Source: JACDHG01 sp963815295
Lineage (GTDB): Bacteria > Actinomycetota > Actinomycetes > Propionibacteriales > Nocardioidaceae
Assembly: GCA_963815295.1 (NCBI GenBank)
Contig: CAWFFZ010000012.1
Coordinates: forward strand, 1-29,612
Length of the DNA: 29,612 nucleotides
Reading direction: 5' to 3'
The position numbers and the translations under genes were made by a program. How positions within the stretch are numbered: position 1 is the first letter of the stretch; every line of letters begins with the position of its first letter. The notes beneath the pieces are model-generated. The model saw only the letters and a program-made list of their open reading frames with translations, was not told where the DNA came from and made no database searches. Shown here piece after piece: positions 7,787-16,474 of this stretch.

Positions 7787-8389
7787 TCACATTCCCCGGC
7801 ATTGGTCTTCTTTGTTGCCCTGCACCCGGTTGTTGTCGCCGGTCGGTGCGGGCCTGTTGCTCTTGCACTGCAGGTTGCCGTCGATCACGTTGCGGGCGAT
7901 GCGGTAGCCGTGGGTGTTGGAGAACGCCTGCAGGTCGCCTTCGATGACGTTTCGCACGGCGGATTGGTAGCGGTTGTTCTGCTTCGACTGGAACTGACCG
8001 CCTACGAAGGTGTTGCGCACTTCGCTGCCGCCGCCGGAGAACAACTGGATGTCGCCATTCACGCGTGACCTGACCGTGTCACCGTTGACGGTGCGGGGCA
8101 CCACGAGCACATAACGGTGGTTGTCGGCCTGGATGCTGCCGCCAACACGGGCGCCCACCGCGTTGAGGCGGGCGTTCGCCCTGACGTGGACGTTGCCATC
8201 GACGCGGGTGCCGACAAGCGTGCATGTCGCACCTTGGGGCACGATCACATTGCCGTCGATGGACCGTGCGCCGATCGTGCCGGTGCAGCGGGTGTCGTCG
8301 GCAAAGGCCGACGGGGTGGCGACGAATACGGACGCCACCATCGCAGCGGCTGCCGCGACCAGGGAGCCTGTAACGAAGGGCCGATTCAT
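7787..8389 (-). CDS. Secreted beta-helix-like protein with VDGN/VNGD repeats
   Basis: A 200-residue exported protein. Start ATG 8389 is preceded by AAAGGA. The signal peptide runs to about residue 30 (SLVAAAAAMVASVFVATPSA). The mature part repeats short units of the form [VI]-x-G-[ND/S]-[VIL]: IDGNVIV, VDGNVHV, VGGSIQA, VNGDTV, VNGDIQL, IEGDLQA, IDGNLQC. Regular turns of this kind suggest a right-handed beta-helix or bactofilin-like stack. Cys residues near both ends may form disulfides. The tail GNLQCKSNRPAPTGDNN and GNKEDQC is shared, as I recall, with many uncharacterised actinomycete exported proteins. No function is known. A longer in-frame start (8596) lacks a ribosome site and would hide the signal peptide. 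Confidence 0.8.
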   Translation of the reverse strand: MNRPFVTGSLVAAAAAMVASVFVATPSAFADDTRCTGTIGARSIDGNVIVPQGATCTLVGTRVDGNVHVRANARLNAVGARVGGSIQADNHRYVLVVPRTVNGDTVRSRVNGDIQLFSGGGSEVRNTFVGGQFQSKQNNRYQSAVRNVIEGDLQAFSNTHGYRIARNVIDGNLQCKSNRPAPTGDNNRVQGNKEDQCRGM

Positions 8390-8478
8390 GAGATGTCCTT
8401 TGTGGGCGGGGGACGGAGCGGGGGTGATGCGGGTTTCACCGTATGAACGCCAGGTGATGACTCGATGAGCGTCGCGTG

Positions 8479-8488
8479 AGAGATCTCT
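8479..8488. promoter_or_regulatory. 10-bp palindrome upstream of the exported beta-helix gene
   Basis: AGAGATCTCT is a perfect palindrome 90 bases upstream of ATG 8389, between this gene and the divergent lipoprotein gene. It may be an operator for either. A 10-bp palindrome can occur by chance in a window this long. Confidence 0.15.
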
Positions 8489-8563
8489 TATGACCCTGCG
8501 GGATTGCTCGCGACTCGGCACCACGAGGGCGCGGTGTGCGAGTTCAGCACCCTGACCCGCACA

Positions 8564-8888
8564 ATGAGCCGCAGGATCACGATGGGCCGTATCCATCGAG
8601 TTGTGATTTCATCGTGCCGTCCTCGCCCTGGTCTCTGGTATGACGCTAGCTGGCTGCCACGGCTCGGACTCGTCGAACGACGACGCAACGCCATCCGGCC
8701 CGGCCGAGGCGACGACGCTCGACGACGGAACAACTGCCCCGGCACGCAGCTGAAACTGCGCGACACTCGACCGCCCGGTTCCAGGCGAACGCGAAACACG
8801 ACTCGCTCATCGCGTTGACGGTGACGTGGATCAAGCAAGGCAAGGTCAAGAAGCCGGGTTCGACTTCGTGTTCCACACCACCTGCTGA
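8564..8888 (+). pseudogene. Small lipoprotein, reconstructed over three frameshifts
   Basis: Joining frames gives MSRRITMGRIHRVVIS, then AVLALVSGMTLAGCHGSDSS: a lipoprotein signal with lipobox LAGC, followed by a Ser/Asp/Thr linker (EATTLDDGTTAPA). Next comes ARFQANAKHDSLIALTVTWI, a Lys-rich turn (KQGKVKKPG) and the ending FDFVFHTTC before TGA 8888. A ribosome site (AGGA) precedes the inner ATG at 8582. Frame changes fall near 8613, 8752 and 8858. Every piece is protein-like and they lie in order, so a real gene is likely, either decayed or misread. It would be a surface-anchored lipoprotein of about 108 residues; I do not recognise the family. It is divergent from the exported beta-helix protein. 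Confidence 0.5.
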
Positions 8889-9114
8889 ACCGAGGCTTGG
8901 CGTGTCGCCTGAGGATCCAACCGCTTCGCCCGAGCCGTGCAGGGCAGTTGCGGCCGCCCGGTTGTGAGAGAGCCTCGACGAGGAGCGTGAGGTGGCCCGT
9001 CAATGGCGAAGATGCCGCCGCCTCAGACCCATGCCCCGACTAGACTCCGACGTCGCGGTGCTGACGTGAGGCCGTGCGGGGGCTAACTGCGCAGACATCA
9101 CTACCCTGAGAGCC

Positions 9115-9447
9115 ATGTCGGACGACGAACCGGACTATCGCTTCACGCTCGCCAACGAGCGCACCTTCCTTGCCTGGATCCGCACCGCTCTGGCCATGCT
9201 CGCTGCCGGCATCGCCGTCGTCCAGTTGCTACCGGACCTAGGCCCGAGGCCCGTTCGCCTGGCGGCTGGGCTCCTCCTCGCAGTCCTGTCGCTGCTGCTC
9301 GCAGCCACCAGCCATCAACGTTGGCGTCTTGTCGACGACGCCATCCGGACCGGTACGCCACTGGTTCGCCCCTGGCAGCCGGCGCTCACCGCAGCCGGGG
9401 TGAGCATCACTGTGGTCGTCGCGATTGTCCTCATGCTCTGGGACTGA
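9115..9447 (+). CDS. DUF202 (YidH-like) membrane protein
   Basis: A 110-residue protein. The start DEPDYRFTLANERTFLAWIR is the hallmark of DUF202: the LANERTFLAWIRTALA motif leads into the first membrane helix. Helices lie at about residues 18-40 (TALAMLAAGIAVVQLL), 45-65 (VRLAAGLLLAVLSLLLAAT) and 88-108 (LTAAGVSITVVVAIVLMLW). The family is small, spread widely in bacteria and of unknown biochemical role. The gene is intact, which stands out among the broken genes around it. It stands alone on the plus strand, with a hairpin just after its stop. Confidence 0.9.
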   Translation: MSDDEPDYRFTLANERTFLAWIRTALAMLAAGIAVVQLLPDLGPRPVRLAAGLLLAVLSLLLAATSHQRWRLVDDAIRTGTPLVRPWQPALTAAGVSITVVVAIVLMLWD

Positions 9448-9456
9448 CTGGCCTCG

Positions 9457-9474
9457 CGCTGACCCCGGTCAGCG
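9457..9474. terminator. Hairpin after the DUF202 gene
   Basis: CGCTGACC and GGTCAGCG are perfect 8-base arms around a two-base centre, ten bases after the DUF202 stop and between convergent genes. There is no clear T-run, so it is a weak terminator candidate that could serve both directions. Confidence 0.35.
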
Positions 9475-9575
9475 GTTCAGTTCTCCGATGTTCTTCGGCG
9501 GTCGCCGCGTGCGACAAAGCAAGCGGACGAGGTGGCAGTCCGCGTCAACAGAGCCGAGGGTGTTTCGGCTGACGC

Positions 9576-10208
9576 TCAACTGATCGTGATAGAGAACTCC
9601 TTCTCGCTGATGGCGCCGAGATCGTCGGTGACGCGAACGGTGAAGGTGAACGTGCCAGCCGTGGTGGGCGTTCCGGAGATGGTGTTCTCGCGTCTCGGCA
9701 GTTCGAGGCCGGGAGGTAGCGCTCCGGCGACCACCGACCAGGTGTAGGGCTGGACCCCGCCGCTGGCGAACAGGTTGCCGCAGCAGTAGAACTCGCCGAC
9801 CGTTCCGTTGGAAAGCGCCTCGGTGGTGATCGCCGGCGCCTCGGGCGGGAGGATCTGGATTGTGAAGGTCTCCGTGTCGGTTGCGCGGGTCTCGTCCTTG
9901 ACCTGGACCGTGAACGTGAAGCTACCGGCGGTCTTGGGGACTCCGTTGATCAGCCCGGTGCTCCCGGCGAAGTCGAACAGCTTCGTACCCGGGGGCACGC
10001 CTCCGTCGACCACCTTGAACGACGGTTGTTTGTTCGACGAGGCGCAGCCGGTCACCGTGATGAAGAAGGTGAGCTCGGTCCCGACCTGGCCGGTCACCGG
10101 CCCGTCCTGGGGATCGATCGTGCATGTCGCGGCCTGCGTGGATGGCGCCACGAGCACCAGGAGCGGAAGGGCAAGAAGCGGGAGCAGCAACCTCAGTCTG
10201 GCGTTCAT
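9576..10208 (-). CDS. Secreted protein with two putative-Ig (He_PIG) domains
   Basis: A 210-residue exported protein. The signal peptide is MNARLRLLLPLLALPLLVLV followed by APSTQAA. Two repeats of an Ig-like fold follow: the first holds GGVPPGTKLFDFAGSTGLIN and GVPKTAGSFTFTVQVKDE, the second GALPPGLELPRRENTISG and TPTTAGTFTFTVRVTDDLGA. The pattern LPPGLxL...IxGTPTxAGTFTFTVxVTD is the standard He_PIG signature. Such domains mediate carbohydrate or protein contact at the surface. Two adjacent ATGs exist; I prefer 10208 because TAAGGAGG is then properly spaced (10211 is the alternative). Two Cys pairs (CTID..TGCAS and FYCCGN) are visible. Confidence 0.85.
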   Translation of the reverse strand: MNARLRLLLPLLALPLLVLVAPSTQAATCTIDPQDGPVTGQVGTELTFFITVTGCASSNKQPSFKVVDGGVPPGTKLFDFAGSTGLINGVPKTAGSFTFTVQVKDETRATDTETFTIQILPPEAPAITTEALSNGTVGEFYCCGNLFASGGVQPYTWSVVAGALPPGLELPRRENTISGTPTTAGTFTFTVRVTDDLGAISEKEFSITIS

Positions 10209-10211
10209 CAT

Positions 10212-10508
10212 TCCTCCTTACATCGGGCATGCGCCCCAGGTGGCATCCCTTTGCGCCACATGGTCGTTCACGACGGGTCGACCCGAGCAGTGCCCTTTAG
10301 TGCGACAACCCACGGGAGGCAGGCGATGGTCGACCGGGATCCGCTCGGCAGCCCACAAGCTGGTTCAGCCGCGACACGTTGACGCCGACAGTGGCCGTCG
10401 CCCGGGTTGCGCCGATCCAGGAGGTTTGGTGCGCCGCGTACCCTCATCGGAGAACCATCCGATGACGGTGTCAGTCGGAGGCATCCTCCTACGGCTATCC
10501 GGCCGCTC
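10212..10508. other. Intergenic stretch, 297 bases
   Basis: This holds the upstream region of the putative-Ig gene (ribosome site at 10213-10218) and the downstream region of the propeller gene. I see no convincing coding frame, terminator or repeat in it. Confidence 0.4.
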
Positions 10509-12440
10509 CTACGGCAGGGTGAACGAGATTCCGTAGATGTCTTGGTCGAGCCCTCCTGCGTTTCCGCAGGTGTCTCCGCCGAACGGGGCGTCTCTGCGGG
10601 CCAGTGGCATCTCGCTGTCGAGGAGCCCAACCGGATCATCGGTGGCGAGATCGTCGCGGCACTGCCGGACATCGAAGTTGTCGTCGTAGTCCTCCTCGCG
10701 CGGGTCGTCTCCTGGCTCGACGTTGCGGTTGTCGGTCCACGACGTGTAGCCGACGAGACCTCCGTCGCTCTCGGCCAACGAGATCCAGTTGTAGTCGCCC
10801 TGGAACGGCGTATCCCGGTTGCCGAACATCTCGAACTGCGCCTGGTGACCTACGCTCGACACAGTGACGGCAGCACCGAAGGCGACCGCTGCCGTGGTGG
10901 CAGAGGCGACATAGGAGTTGACGATCGCGGCCTCCGCGTCAGCAGGGTTCTCGTCCGACGACACCGACTGACCCAGTGCGTTGCGAATGTTGCCGATCGG
11001 CAACTGCACGCTGTAGTCGTCGTCGGCGCGGTTGTCCTGCCAAATCACCGCCAGTCGCCCGTTCAACGCGTCGATGTCGGGGAAGTACTGATGGCCGACA
11101 GACTGCTCGTTCACGGCCGTCGGAGGGCTCCAGGTCACGCCGTTGTTCTTCGAGTACACGACGTACACCTGGGACTGCCCCACGTCGTTCCCGTCGGCGG
11201 ACGCATAGGAGGTCTGGCTCTCCTCCACGGTGGCAGGATCGATTTCGTTGTAGACGAGGAAGACCCCGTTGCTGGTGCTGTTCTGGTCGGCGGTCACCCG
11301 AGGCTCCAGCGGGACACGGTGGAAGACGAACTCGCCCTCGCACAGGAAGGGGCCGTCGCCGCAGTCACGTGTCGGGTCAGCTGGCGCGTACGGGGTGATC
11401 CCACGGATCATCCTCGCCCTCGTGAAACTCACACCACCGTCGGTCGAGCGTGCGTAGGCCAGGCCGTTGACCCGCCGCGAGGAGCTGTCGTCGAACGTTC
11501 GCATGGTCACGTAGACATCCCCGTCACCCTCGATCGCGATGTCACAACCCTGGATCGACGCGAGCCCGGGATTGGCAATCGAGATCGGCCTCGAGAACGA
11601 CATTCCGCTATCGGTCGAGCGGCTGAACAAGAGGCGATTCTGGCCGAAGGCGGTGAAACGCGACCAGCAAACGTAGACGTTGCCCTCAGTCGCTGCGTTT
11701 GCGGTCCGGTCGACCTCGAGCATCGGCTTGTCCTGGAAGATGCCCTGGAAGTTACGCGAAGGCGTCCCCTTCCCCACGATGCGCGTCCGCAGATAATCCA
11801 CCGGATACCCACTCGGATGCGGAGTCGTGCCGTACGTCGCGACATACACATCCCCGTTGATCGGGCCAGCCCGATTAAACGAGATACCGCCGACGAACAG
11901 GTTGCCCTCATTGTCGAACGCGGCGATCGGGTCGCCCGCATCGGTGTGATCCCCGAACAGAGGCGAAGCCATACCTTCGGCCGAAGTGTCCTGCGGATAC
12001 CCAGGCACCATCGAGTCTGTCCAGCTCTCACCACCATCCAGCGAGTAGCCGAAGCCCTGCCACCCGGCCGCGAGATCCGTCAGACAGTAGTCGTTCCATC
12101 CGGCGAAGACGTGGTCAGGGTTCGTCGGATCCACCACCGAGTACGGCTCATTGGCCTGTCGACGGCTGCCACCGTCAGTCGCGTCCGCGTCGTCAGCGGT
12201 CGAAGGATCAGACTCACCGTCGGCGGCGGTCGCATCGTTGTTGCAGTGCCGGATCCCGGTATCGGTGCCCCCGTCGTGCCGGACGTACGTCTGCCCCGTA
12301 ACCTGGTCGTCACCGTCAGCCGACGGCACCTGGCCGACCGCCGGGGCGCTCATGCCGGCCAGCAACGCCACCGCCGCGCCGACCCCAAGCACCCAAATCC
12401 GCCACTGTGCAATCCCGGTGCGATCCACCGCTAGCCCCAT
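10509..12440 (-). CDS. Secreted BNR/Asp-box (sialidase-like) beta-propeller protein
   Basis: An exported protein of 643 residues in one open frame. The signal peptide is MGLAVDRTGIAQWRIWVLGV followed by GAAVALLAGMSAPAVG; ATG 12440 has AAGGGG before it, and the in-frame start at 12488 would add 16 charged residues. The body has several Asp-boxes: SLDGGESW, STDSGMSF, STDGGVSF and SKNNGVTW. These mark blades of a sialidase-type six-bladed propeller. A Thr/Asp/Gly-rich linker follows the signal peptide. I do not see the catalytic Arg triad or Tyr/Glu pair of true sialidases with confidence, so a binding or scaffold role is as likely as glycan cleavage. It lies in tandem with the putative-Ig gene on the same strand, but 300 bases apart. 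Confidence 0.82.
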   Translation of the reverse strand: MGLAVDRTGIAQWRIWVLGVGAAVALLAGMSAPAVGQVPSADGDDQVTGQTYVRHDGGTDTGIRHCNNDATAADGESDPSTADDADATDGGSRRQANEPYSVVDPTNPDHVFAGWNDYCLTDLAAGWQGFGYSLDGGESWTDSMVPGYPQDTSAEGMASPLFGDHTDAGDPIAAFDNEGNLFVGGISFNRAGPINGDVYVATYGTTPHPSGYPVDYLRTRIVGKGTPSRNFQGIFQDKPMLEVDRTANAATEGNVYVCWSRFTAFGQNRLLFSRSTDSGMSFSRPISIANPGLASIQGCDIAIEGDGDVYVTMRTFDDSSSRRVNGLAYARSTDGGVSFTRARMIRGITPYAPADPTRDCGDGPFLCEGEFVFHRVPLEPRVTADQNSTSNGVFLVYNEIDPATVEESQTSYASADGNDVGQSQVYVVYSKNNGVTWSPPTAVNEQSVGHQYFPDIDALNGRLAVIWQDNRADDDYSVQLPIGNIRNALGQSVSSDENPADAEAAIVNSYVASATTAAVAFGAAVTVSSVGHQAQFEMFGNRDTPFQGDYNWISLAESDGGLVGYTSWTDNRNVEPGDDPREEDYDDNFDVRQCRDDLATDDPVGLLDSEMPLARRDAPFGGDTCGNAGGLDQDIYGISFTLP

Positions 12441-12672
12441 GCCCGTGCCCCTTCGCTTCAGGCCCAATTCGAGCCAATCGAGCCGCACACAACGGATCGT
12501 AGCCCCGCCCAGACAGCGTGAATAGATCGATCACGCCTCGTGACTACACGACCCCGGTGAGCATCCGATCCGCTGAGCAATGCTGCTGCTCTACAGCCGC
12601 CGCTATCACCGGCGACTGCTCTATCCACAGACGTACCCGTCAAGGCGAATTTGCACTATGCCGGGCGCGGAG

Positions 12673-12872
12673 TCACGTGTCAGTGTCGTCGTAGCTGCCC
12701 TTGCGACCGGACGCTTCCGCGTTGTCGCTCATGTGGTCGTTGCCGTCAGGTTCAGTGTCGTCGTAGTTGCCCTTGTGATCGGAGTGCTGCGCTCTGTTGA
12801 TGTTGTAGACATGACCGTCGGGCAGCTCAGTGTCGTCGTAGTTGCCTTGTCGTCGTCATCACGTGGGTTCAT
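12673..12872 (-). CDS. Tiny acidic protein with three KGxYDDT repeats (one frameshift)
   Basis: One missing G near 12850 splits this frame. With it restored the protein is exactly 66 residues: MNPRDDDDKGNYDDTELPDG, a spacer HVYNINRAQHSDH, KGNYDDTEPDGNDH, a spacer MSDNAEASGR, and KGSYDDTDT before TGA. The 21-base unit for KG[NS]YDDT recurs three times at uneven spacing (24-25 residues). The protein is very acidic, without Cys or membrane segment, and probably disordered. The repeats might bind metal or a partner through Tyr-Asp-Asp. The unbroken frame of the last 50-odd residues plus protein-level repeats argue that it is real. I know no family for it. Confidence 0.5.
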
Positions 12873-12876
12873 CCCT

Positions 12877-12910
12877 CTACCAAGCAACCGCAACTACCAA
12901 GCAACCGCAA
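12877..12910. repeat. 17-bp tandem repeat, two copies
   Basis: CTACCAAGCAACCGCAA occurs twice back to back, just upstream of the ATG of the small YDDT protein on the minus strand. It could be a binding site pair for regulating that gene, or slipped-strand noise. Confidence 0.6.
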
Positions 12911-13247
12911 CCACGCACTGGCGCGAAGCGGCTTGTTCACGTGATGATCGCGTTGACGCAAGTCACTCGGGTCACCGTCCAGAGCACCTGTCCGATTCAG
13001 TGGACCACCATCGTCGCCGTCATCGCGGAGTTGGGCTACGACATCAGCGACGTTCCCAGCGCCACCTAGCCTCGCCACCTTAGCCTCCCTGAATCAGTGG
13101 AGTCACGAGCACAGCGACGAAGGCATGGCGGGCCCTGCCCAGAGCCACACCTGCCGAAGTTAAGTGCCCGCTCCGGGCGGAACCTGCCCACATCCAGTCC
13201 TGGGCTCTTTTGCAGCCTGTCGGGACCGACGAGGGCAGTTGGGACTA
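12911..13247. other. Intergenic stretch, no supported gene
   Basis: Several short frames cross this stretch on both strands. The most protein-like, a 42-residue plus-strand frame ending at 13069 in ELGYDISDVPSAT, has no ribosome site. I see no RNA gene or terminator. Confidence 0.35.
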
Positions 13248-13263
13248 GATTGCCTAAGCAATC
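13248..13263. promoter_or_regulatory. Inverted repeat before the sulfatase gene
   Basis: GATTGC and GCAATC are perfect 6-base arms around CTAA, ending 15 bases before the sulfatase ATG and directly upstream of its ribosome site (GAGAGGA). It may be an operator or an mRNA hairpin that limits translation. Confidence 0.25.
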
Positions 13264-13278
13264 GAGAGGACACCATCG

Positions 13279-15654
13279 ATGAGTAGCGAGCCTGACCGCA
13301 GCCAACGAGAGACCCTGCCGATCCCTGACCGTCCCTACACCGGTCCGATCACATTCGACGCCAAGGACCCGGCAACATCATTTCCCCCAATGAGCCGGTG
13401 CGCCCGCCCGCAGGCGCACCGAACGTGCTGATCATCCTGCTCGACGATGTCGGCTTTGCCGCCTCGAGCGCCTTTGGCGGGCCCTGCCACACGCCGACCG
13501 CCGAACGGTTGGCCGGTGAACGGCTTGAAGTACAACCGTTTCCACACGACGGCGCTGTGCGCGCCGACCCGCGCCGCGCTGCTTAGCGGCCGCAACCACC
13601 ACACCGGTCGGGATGGGAGGTCATCACCGAGTTGGCAACCTCGGCACCCGGGTACAACTCCATGCGCCCCAACACGTGTGCACCGCTGGCCCAAACCCTT
13701 CTTATGAACGGCTACTCGACGGCGCAGTTCGGCAAGTGCCACGAGGTACCTGTCTGGCAGACGAGCCCGATGGGACCCTTCGACGCCTGGCCGACCGGCG
13801 GCGCGGGTTTCGAGTACTTTTACGGCTTCATCGGCGGCGAGACGAACCAATACTACCCCGCCGTCTACGAGGGCACGACGCCCGTGGAGCCGGAGAAGAC
13901 GCCCGAGGAGGGCTACCACTTCACCGACGACATGACCGACAAGGCGATCAAGTGGGCGCGGCAGCAGAAGTCGCTGATGCCCGACAAGCCATTCTTCATG
14001 TACTACGCACCCGGCGCCACCCACGCCCCGCACCACGTCCCGACGAAGTGGTCGGACAAGTACAAAGGCCGGTTCGACACCGGCTGGGACGCGCTCCGCG
14101 AGGAGATCTTCGTACGCCAGAAGGAACTCGGTGTCGTTCCAACGAACACGGAATTGACCGCGCGACACGCGGAGATCCCCGCCTGGGATGACATGCCCGA
14201 CGACCTCAAGCCGATTCTCGCCCGGCAGATGGAGGTCTACGCCGGCTTCCTCGAGCACACCGACCACCACGTCGGGCGGCTCGTGGACGCACTCGATGAC
14301 CTCGACGTGCTCGACGACACGCTCGATCTACTACATCATCGGCGACAACGGCGCCTCGGCCGAGGGCACAGTCAACGGCTCCTTCAACGAGACGTTCATT
14401 TCAACGGCGCCGCCGGGCTCGAGACACCCGAATTTATGGCTTCGCGCATCGACGAGTTCGGCACCCCGACCGCCTACAACCACTACGCAGTCGGCTGGGC
14501 ACACGCCATGGACACGCCCTACCAATGGACCAAGCAGGTCGCTTCCCACTGGGGCGGCACCCGCAACGGCACGATCGTCCACTGGCCTCGCGGCATCGTC
14601 GCGCGCGGCGAGGTTCGTTCGCACTTCCACCATGTGATTGACGTCGCCCCCACCGTGCTCGAGGCCGCCAGGCTCCCGCACCCGATCACCGTGGCTGGAG
14701 TCGACCAGCATCCGGTGCGAGGGTGTGAGCATGGCGTACTCGTTCGACGGCCCAGACGAGGCCGACCGGCGCGAGACGCAATACTTCGAGATGTTCTGCA
14801 ACCGCGGCATCTACCATCAGGGCTGGAGCGCGGTCACGCGCCACTCGACGCCGTGGGTGATCGAGGAACTGCCGGCGTTCGAAGAGGACGTGTGGGAGCT
14901 CTACGACACCAGCACCGACTGGAGCCAGGCCCACGATCTCGCAGCCGAGAAGCCGGAGAAGCTGGCCGAGCTGCAGCAGCTCTGGCTCGAGGAGGCCCGC
15001 AAGTACAACGTGCTTCCACTCGACGACCGGCGCATCGAACGCTTCAATCCCGCGGTCGCGGGCCGTCCCATGCTCGTAAAGGGAAACTCGCAGCTCCTCT
15101 TCGGCGGCATGGGCCGCCTCAGCGAGAACAGCCTCCTCAACATCAAGAACAGATCCCACGCGGTCACGGCGGAGATCCTGGTGCCCGAGGCGGGCGCCGA
15201 AGGAGTCATCCTCGCCCAAGGCGGCGCCTTCGCCGGCTGGAGCCTCTACACGCAAGGAGGGGCGTCCGAAGTACTGCTACAACCTTCTCGGCCTACAACG
15301 GTTCATCACCGAGGGCACAAACTCAATCCCGCCCGGGACGCACCAGGTCCGGATGGAGTTCGCCTACGACGGCGGAGGCCTCGCCAAGGGCGGCACCGTC
15401 ACGCTCTACCTCGACGGCGAAAAGTCGGCACGGGACGGGTCGAGGCAACCGTGCCGATGGTCTTCTCCGCGGACGAGACGGCTGACGTCGGCCGCGACAG
15501 CGCGTCCCCAGTCAGCGATGACTACGACGGCCAGAGCAGCGTCTTCACAGGCACAGTCAACTGGGTGCAGATCGACCTCGGCGAGGACGCAGAAGACACC
15601 GACCACCTGATCACGCCGGAGGAGCGGCTACGTGTCGCGATGGCGCGCCAGTAG
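13279..15654 (+). pseudogene. Arylsulfatase, about 790 residues, broken by about eight frameshifts
   Basis: Joined frames give a long type I sulfatase. The N-terminal metal site is NVLIILLDDVGFAASSAFGG. The formylglycine motif lies in FHTTALCAPTRAALLSGRNH: the Cys of C-x-P-[ST]-R is the residue oxidised by a formylglycine enzyme. Further sulfatase blocks are YSTAQFGKCHEVP (Lys normally in GKWH), FFMYYAPGATHAPHH, YYIIGDNGASAEG and the late SHWGGTRNGTIVHWP. The C-terminal 200 residues are a beta-rich extension (RSHAVTAEILVPEAGAEGVI). The start ATG 13279 has GAGAGGA before it. No signal peptide is seen. Frame changes lie near 13377, 13523, 13612, 14326, 14395, 14725, 15268 and 15440. It would release sulfate from aryl or other sulfate esters. 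No formylglycine-generating enzyme is in the window. Confidence 0.88.
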
Positions 15655-15800
15655 CCGGCGCGTGACGACATGCCCGCGCCTTCGGGATGCGGGGACGCCC
15701 CCTGAGGCGACCGAGAGTCACCACGACTAACGAGTCTTGAAGCGCGACGACGCTCAACCGAAACGTCACGCCGACCGCCCGGAAGAATGATTCGTGCGCC

Positions 15801-16415
15801 TTACGAGTCAATGGCCTGGGTCTGTTGACGTGCGGCGACAATCAGACCGGCCTGCCAAGCGGGGGCTCGGCCATGCGGAGGTGGTTCTATCCCGCCCACG
15901 TCATGACCGCTGCGGGCGAGCAGCCAGGAAGTGAGCGAGTTCGAGTTCCACATTTCACCGGTACTCAACTCGTCCCGTCCCCACGTCAAAGCTGGAACCT
16001 GCGGTACGAGCTCCAGCAATTGAAGCGCCCGCGCACCGTCATGACCCAGTCGCTGTGGGCTAGCGACCGCCTCGGCTACGTCCGGTATGACCCCCTCGTG
16101 CCAGCGTCGAACCTCGTACCGGAAGAGCACGGAGCGACCAAGCCATTGAGATCCAACTGGGCCTTCCTGCACGACCCCGCGGTCGGCCGACTGGCGGCCC
16201 CAAGCAGGGCCCATCTCTATGGCAAAGCGATCAGCACCGATTTGTACCTCAAGCGCTGAATGGTAGAGGTCGCACGTGGATCGATGTTCATGTCGCGCAG
16301 CCAGGGCCTCGAAGACGCGTCCATTCCAACGCACCGAGCGACCCCCGGCGCCGAGCGGGAGCCAGTAGAGCAGGACACTCGCCACGTCAGGGCGGTGCAC
16401 CAGAGCGTTCGGCAT
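15801..16415 (-). CDS. Conserved hypothetical protein (possible membrane-free cytosolic)
   Basis: A 204-residue intact protein with a strong ribosome site (GGAGGAG, seven bases before ATG 16415). It opens MPNALVHRPDVASVLLYWLP, then LGAGGRSVRWNGRVFEALAA and CDLYHSALEVQIGADRFAIE, and later MWNSNSLTSWLLARSG. I recall close relatives in many actinomycetes, all without an assigned function. The WNSNSL motif and the YHSALEV stretch resemble the conserved His and Asn/Ser of small NlpC/P60- or permuted papain-like folds, but this is weak. It is convergent with the sulfatase and stands alone. Confidence 0.75.
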   Translation of the reverse strand: MPNALVHRPDVASVLLYWLPLGAGGRSVRWNGRVFEALAARHEHRSTCDLYHSALEVQIGADRFAIEMGPAWGRQSADRGVVQEGPVGSQWLGRSVLFRYEVRRWHEGVIPDVAEAVASPQRLGHDGARALQLLELVPQVPALTWGRDELSTGEMWNSNSLTSWLLARSGHDVGGIEPPPHGRAPAWQAGLIVAARQQTQAIDS

Positions 16416-16474
16416 GTGATTTCTCCTCCAATTTCGGGAGCAGCTGGCCAGACGGGCAAAGGGCGTTCCACCGC

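Noticed and set aside
8488..9003. 171-residue minus-strand frame
   Set aside because: Arg-rich composition and no motif; the opposite strand gives a lipoprotein with a lipobox.
10407..12434. 675-residue plus-strand open frame
   Set aside because: Antisense shadow of the propeller gene, whose signal peptide and four Asp-boxes are on the minus strand.
12944..13069. 42-residue plus-strand frame ending ELGYDISDVPSAT
   Set aside because: Protein-like, but no ribosome site and no recognisable family.
12580..13083. Plus-strand Val/Ser-rich frame with repeated SVVVVAL segments
   Set aside because: The repeats are the antisense reading of the KGxYDDT units, which make better protein on the minus strand.
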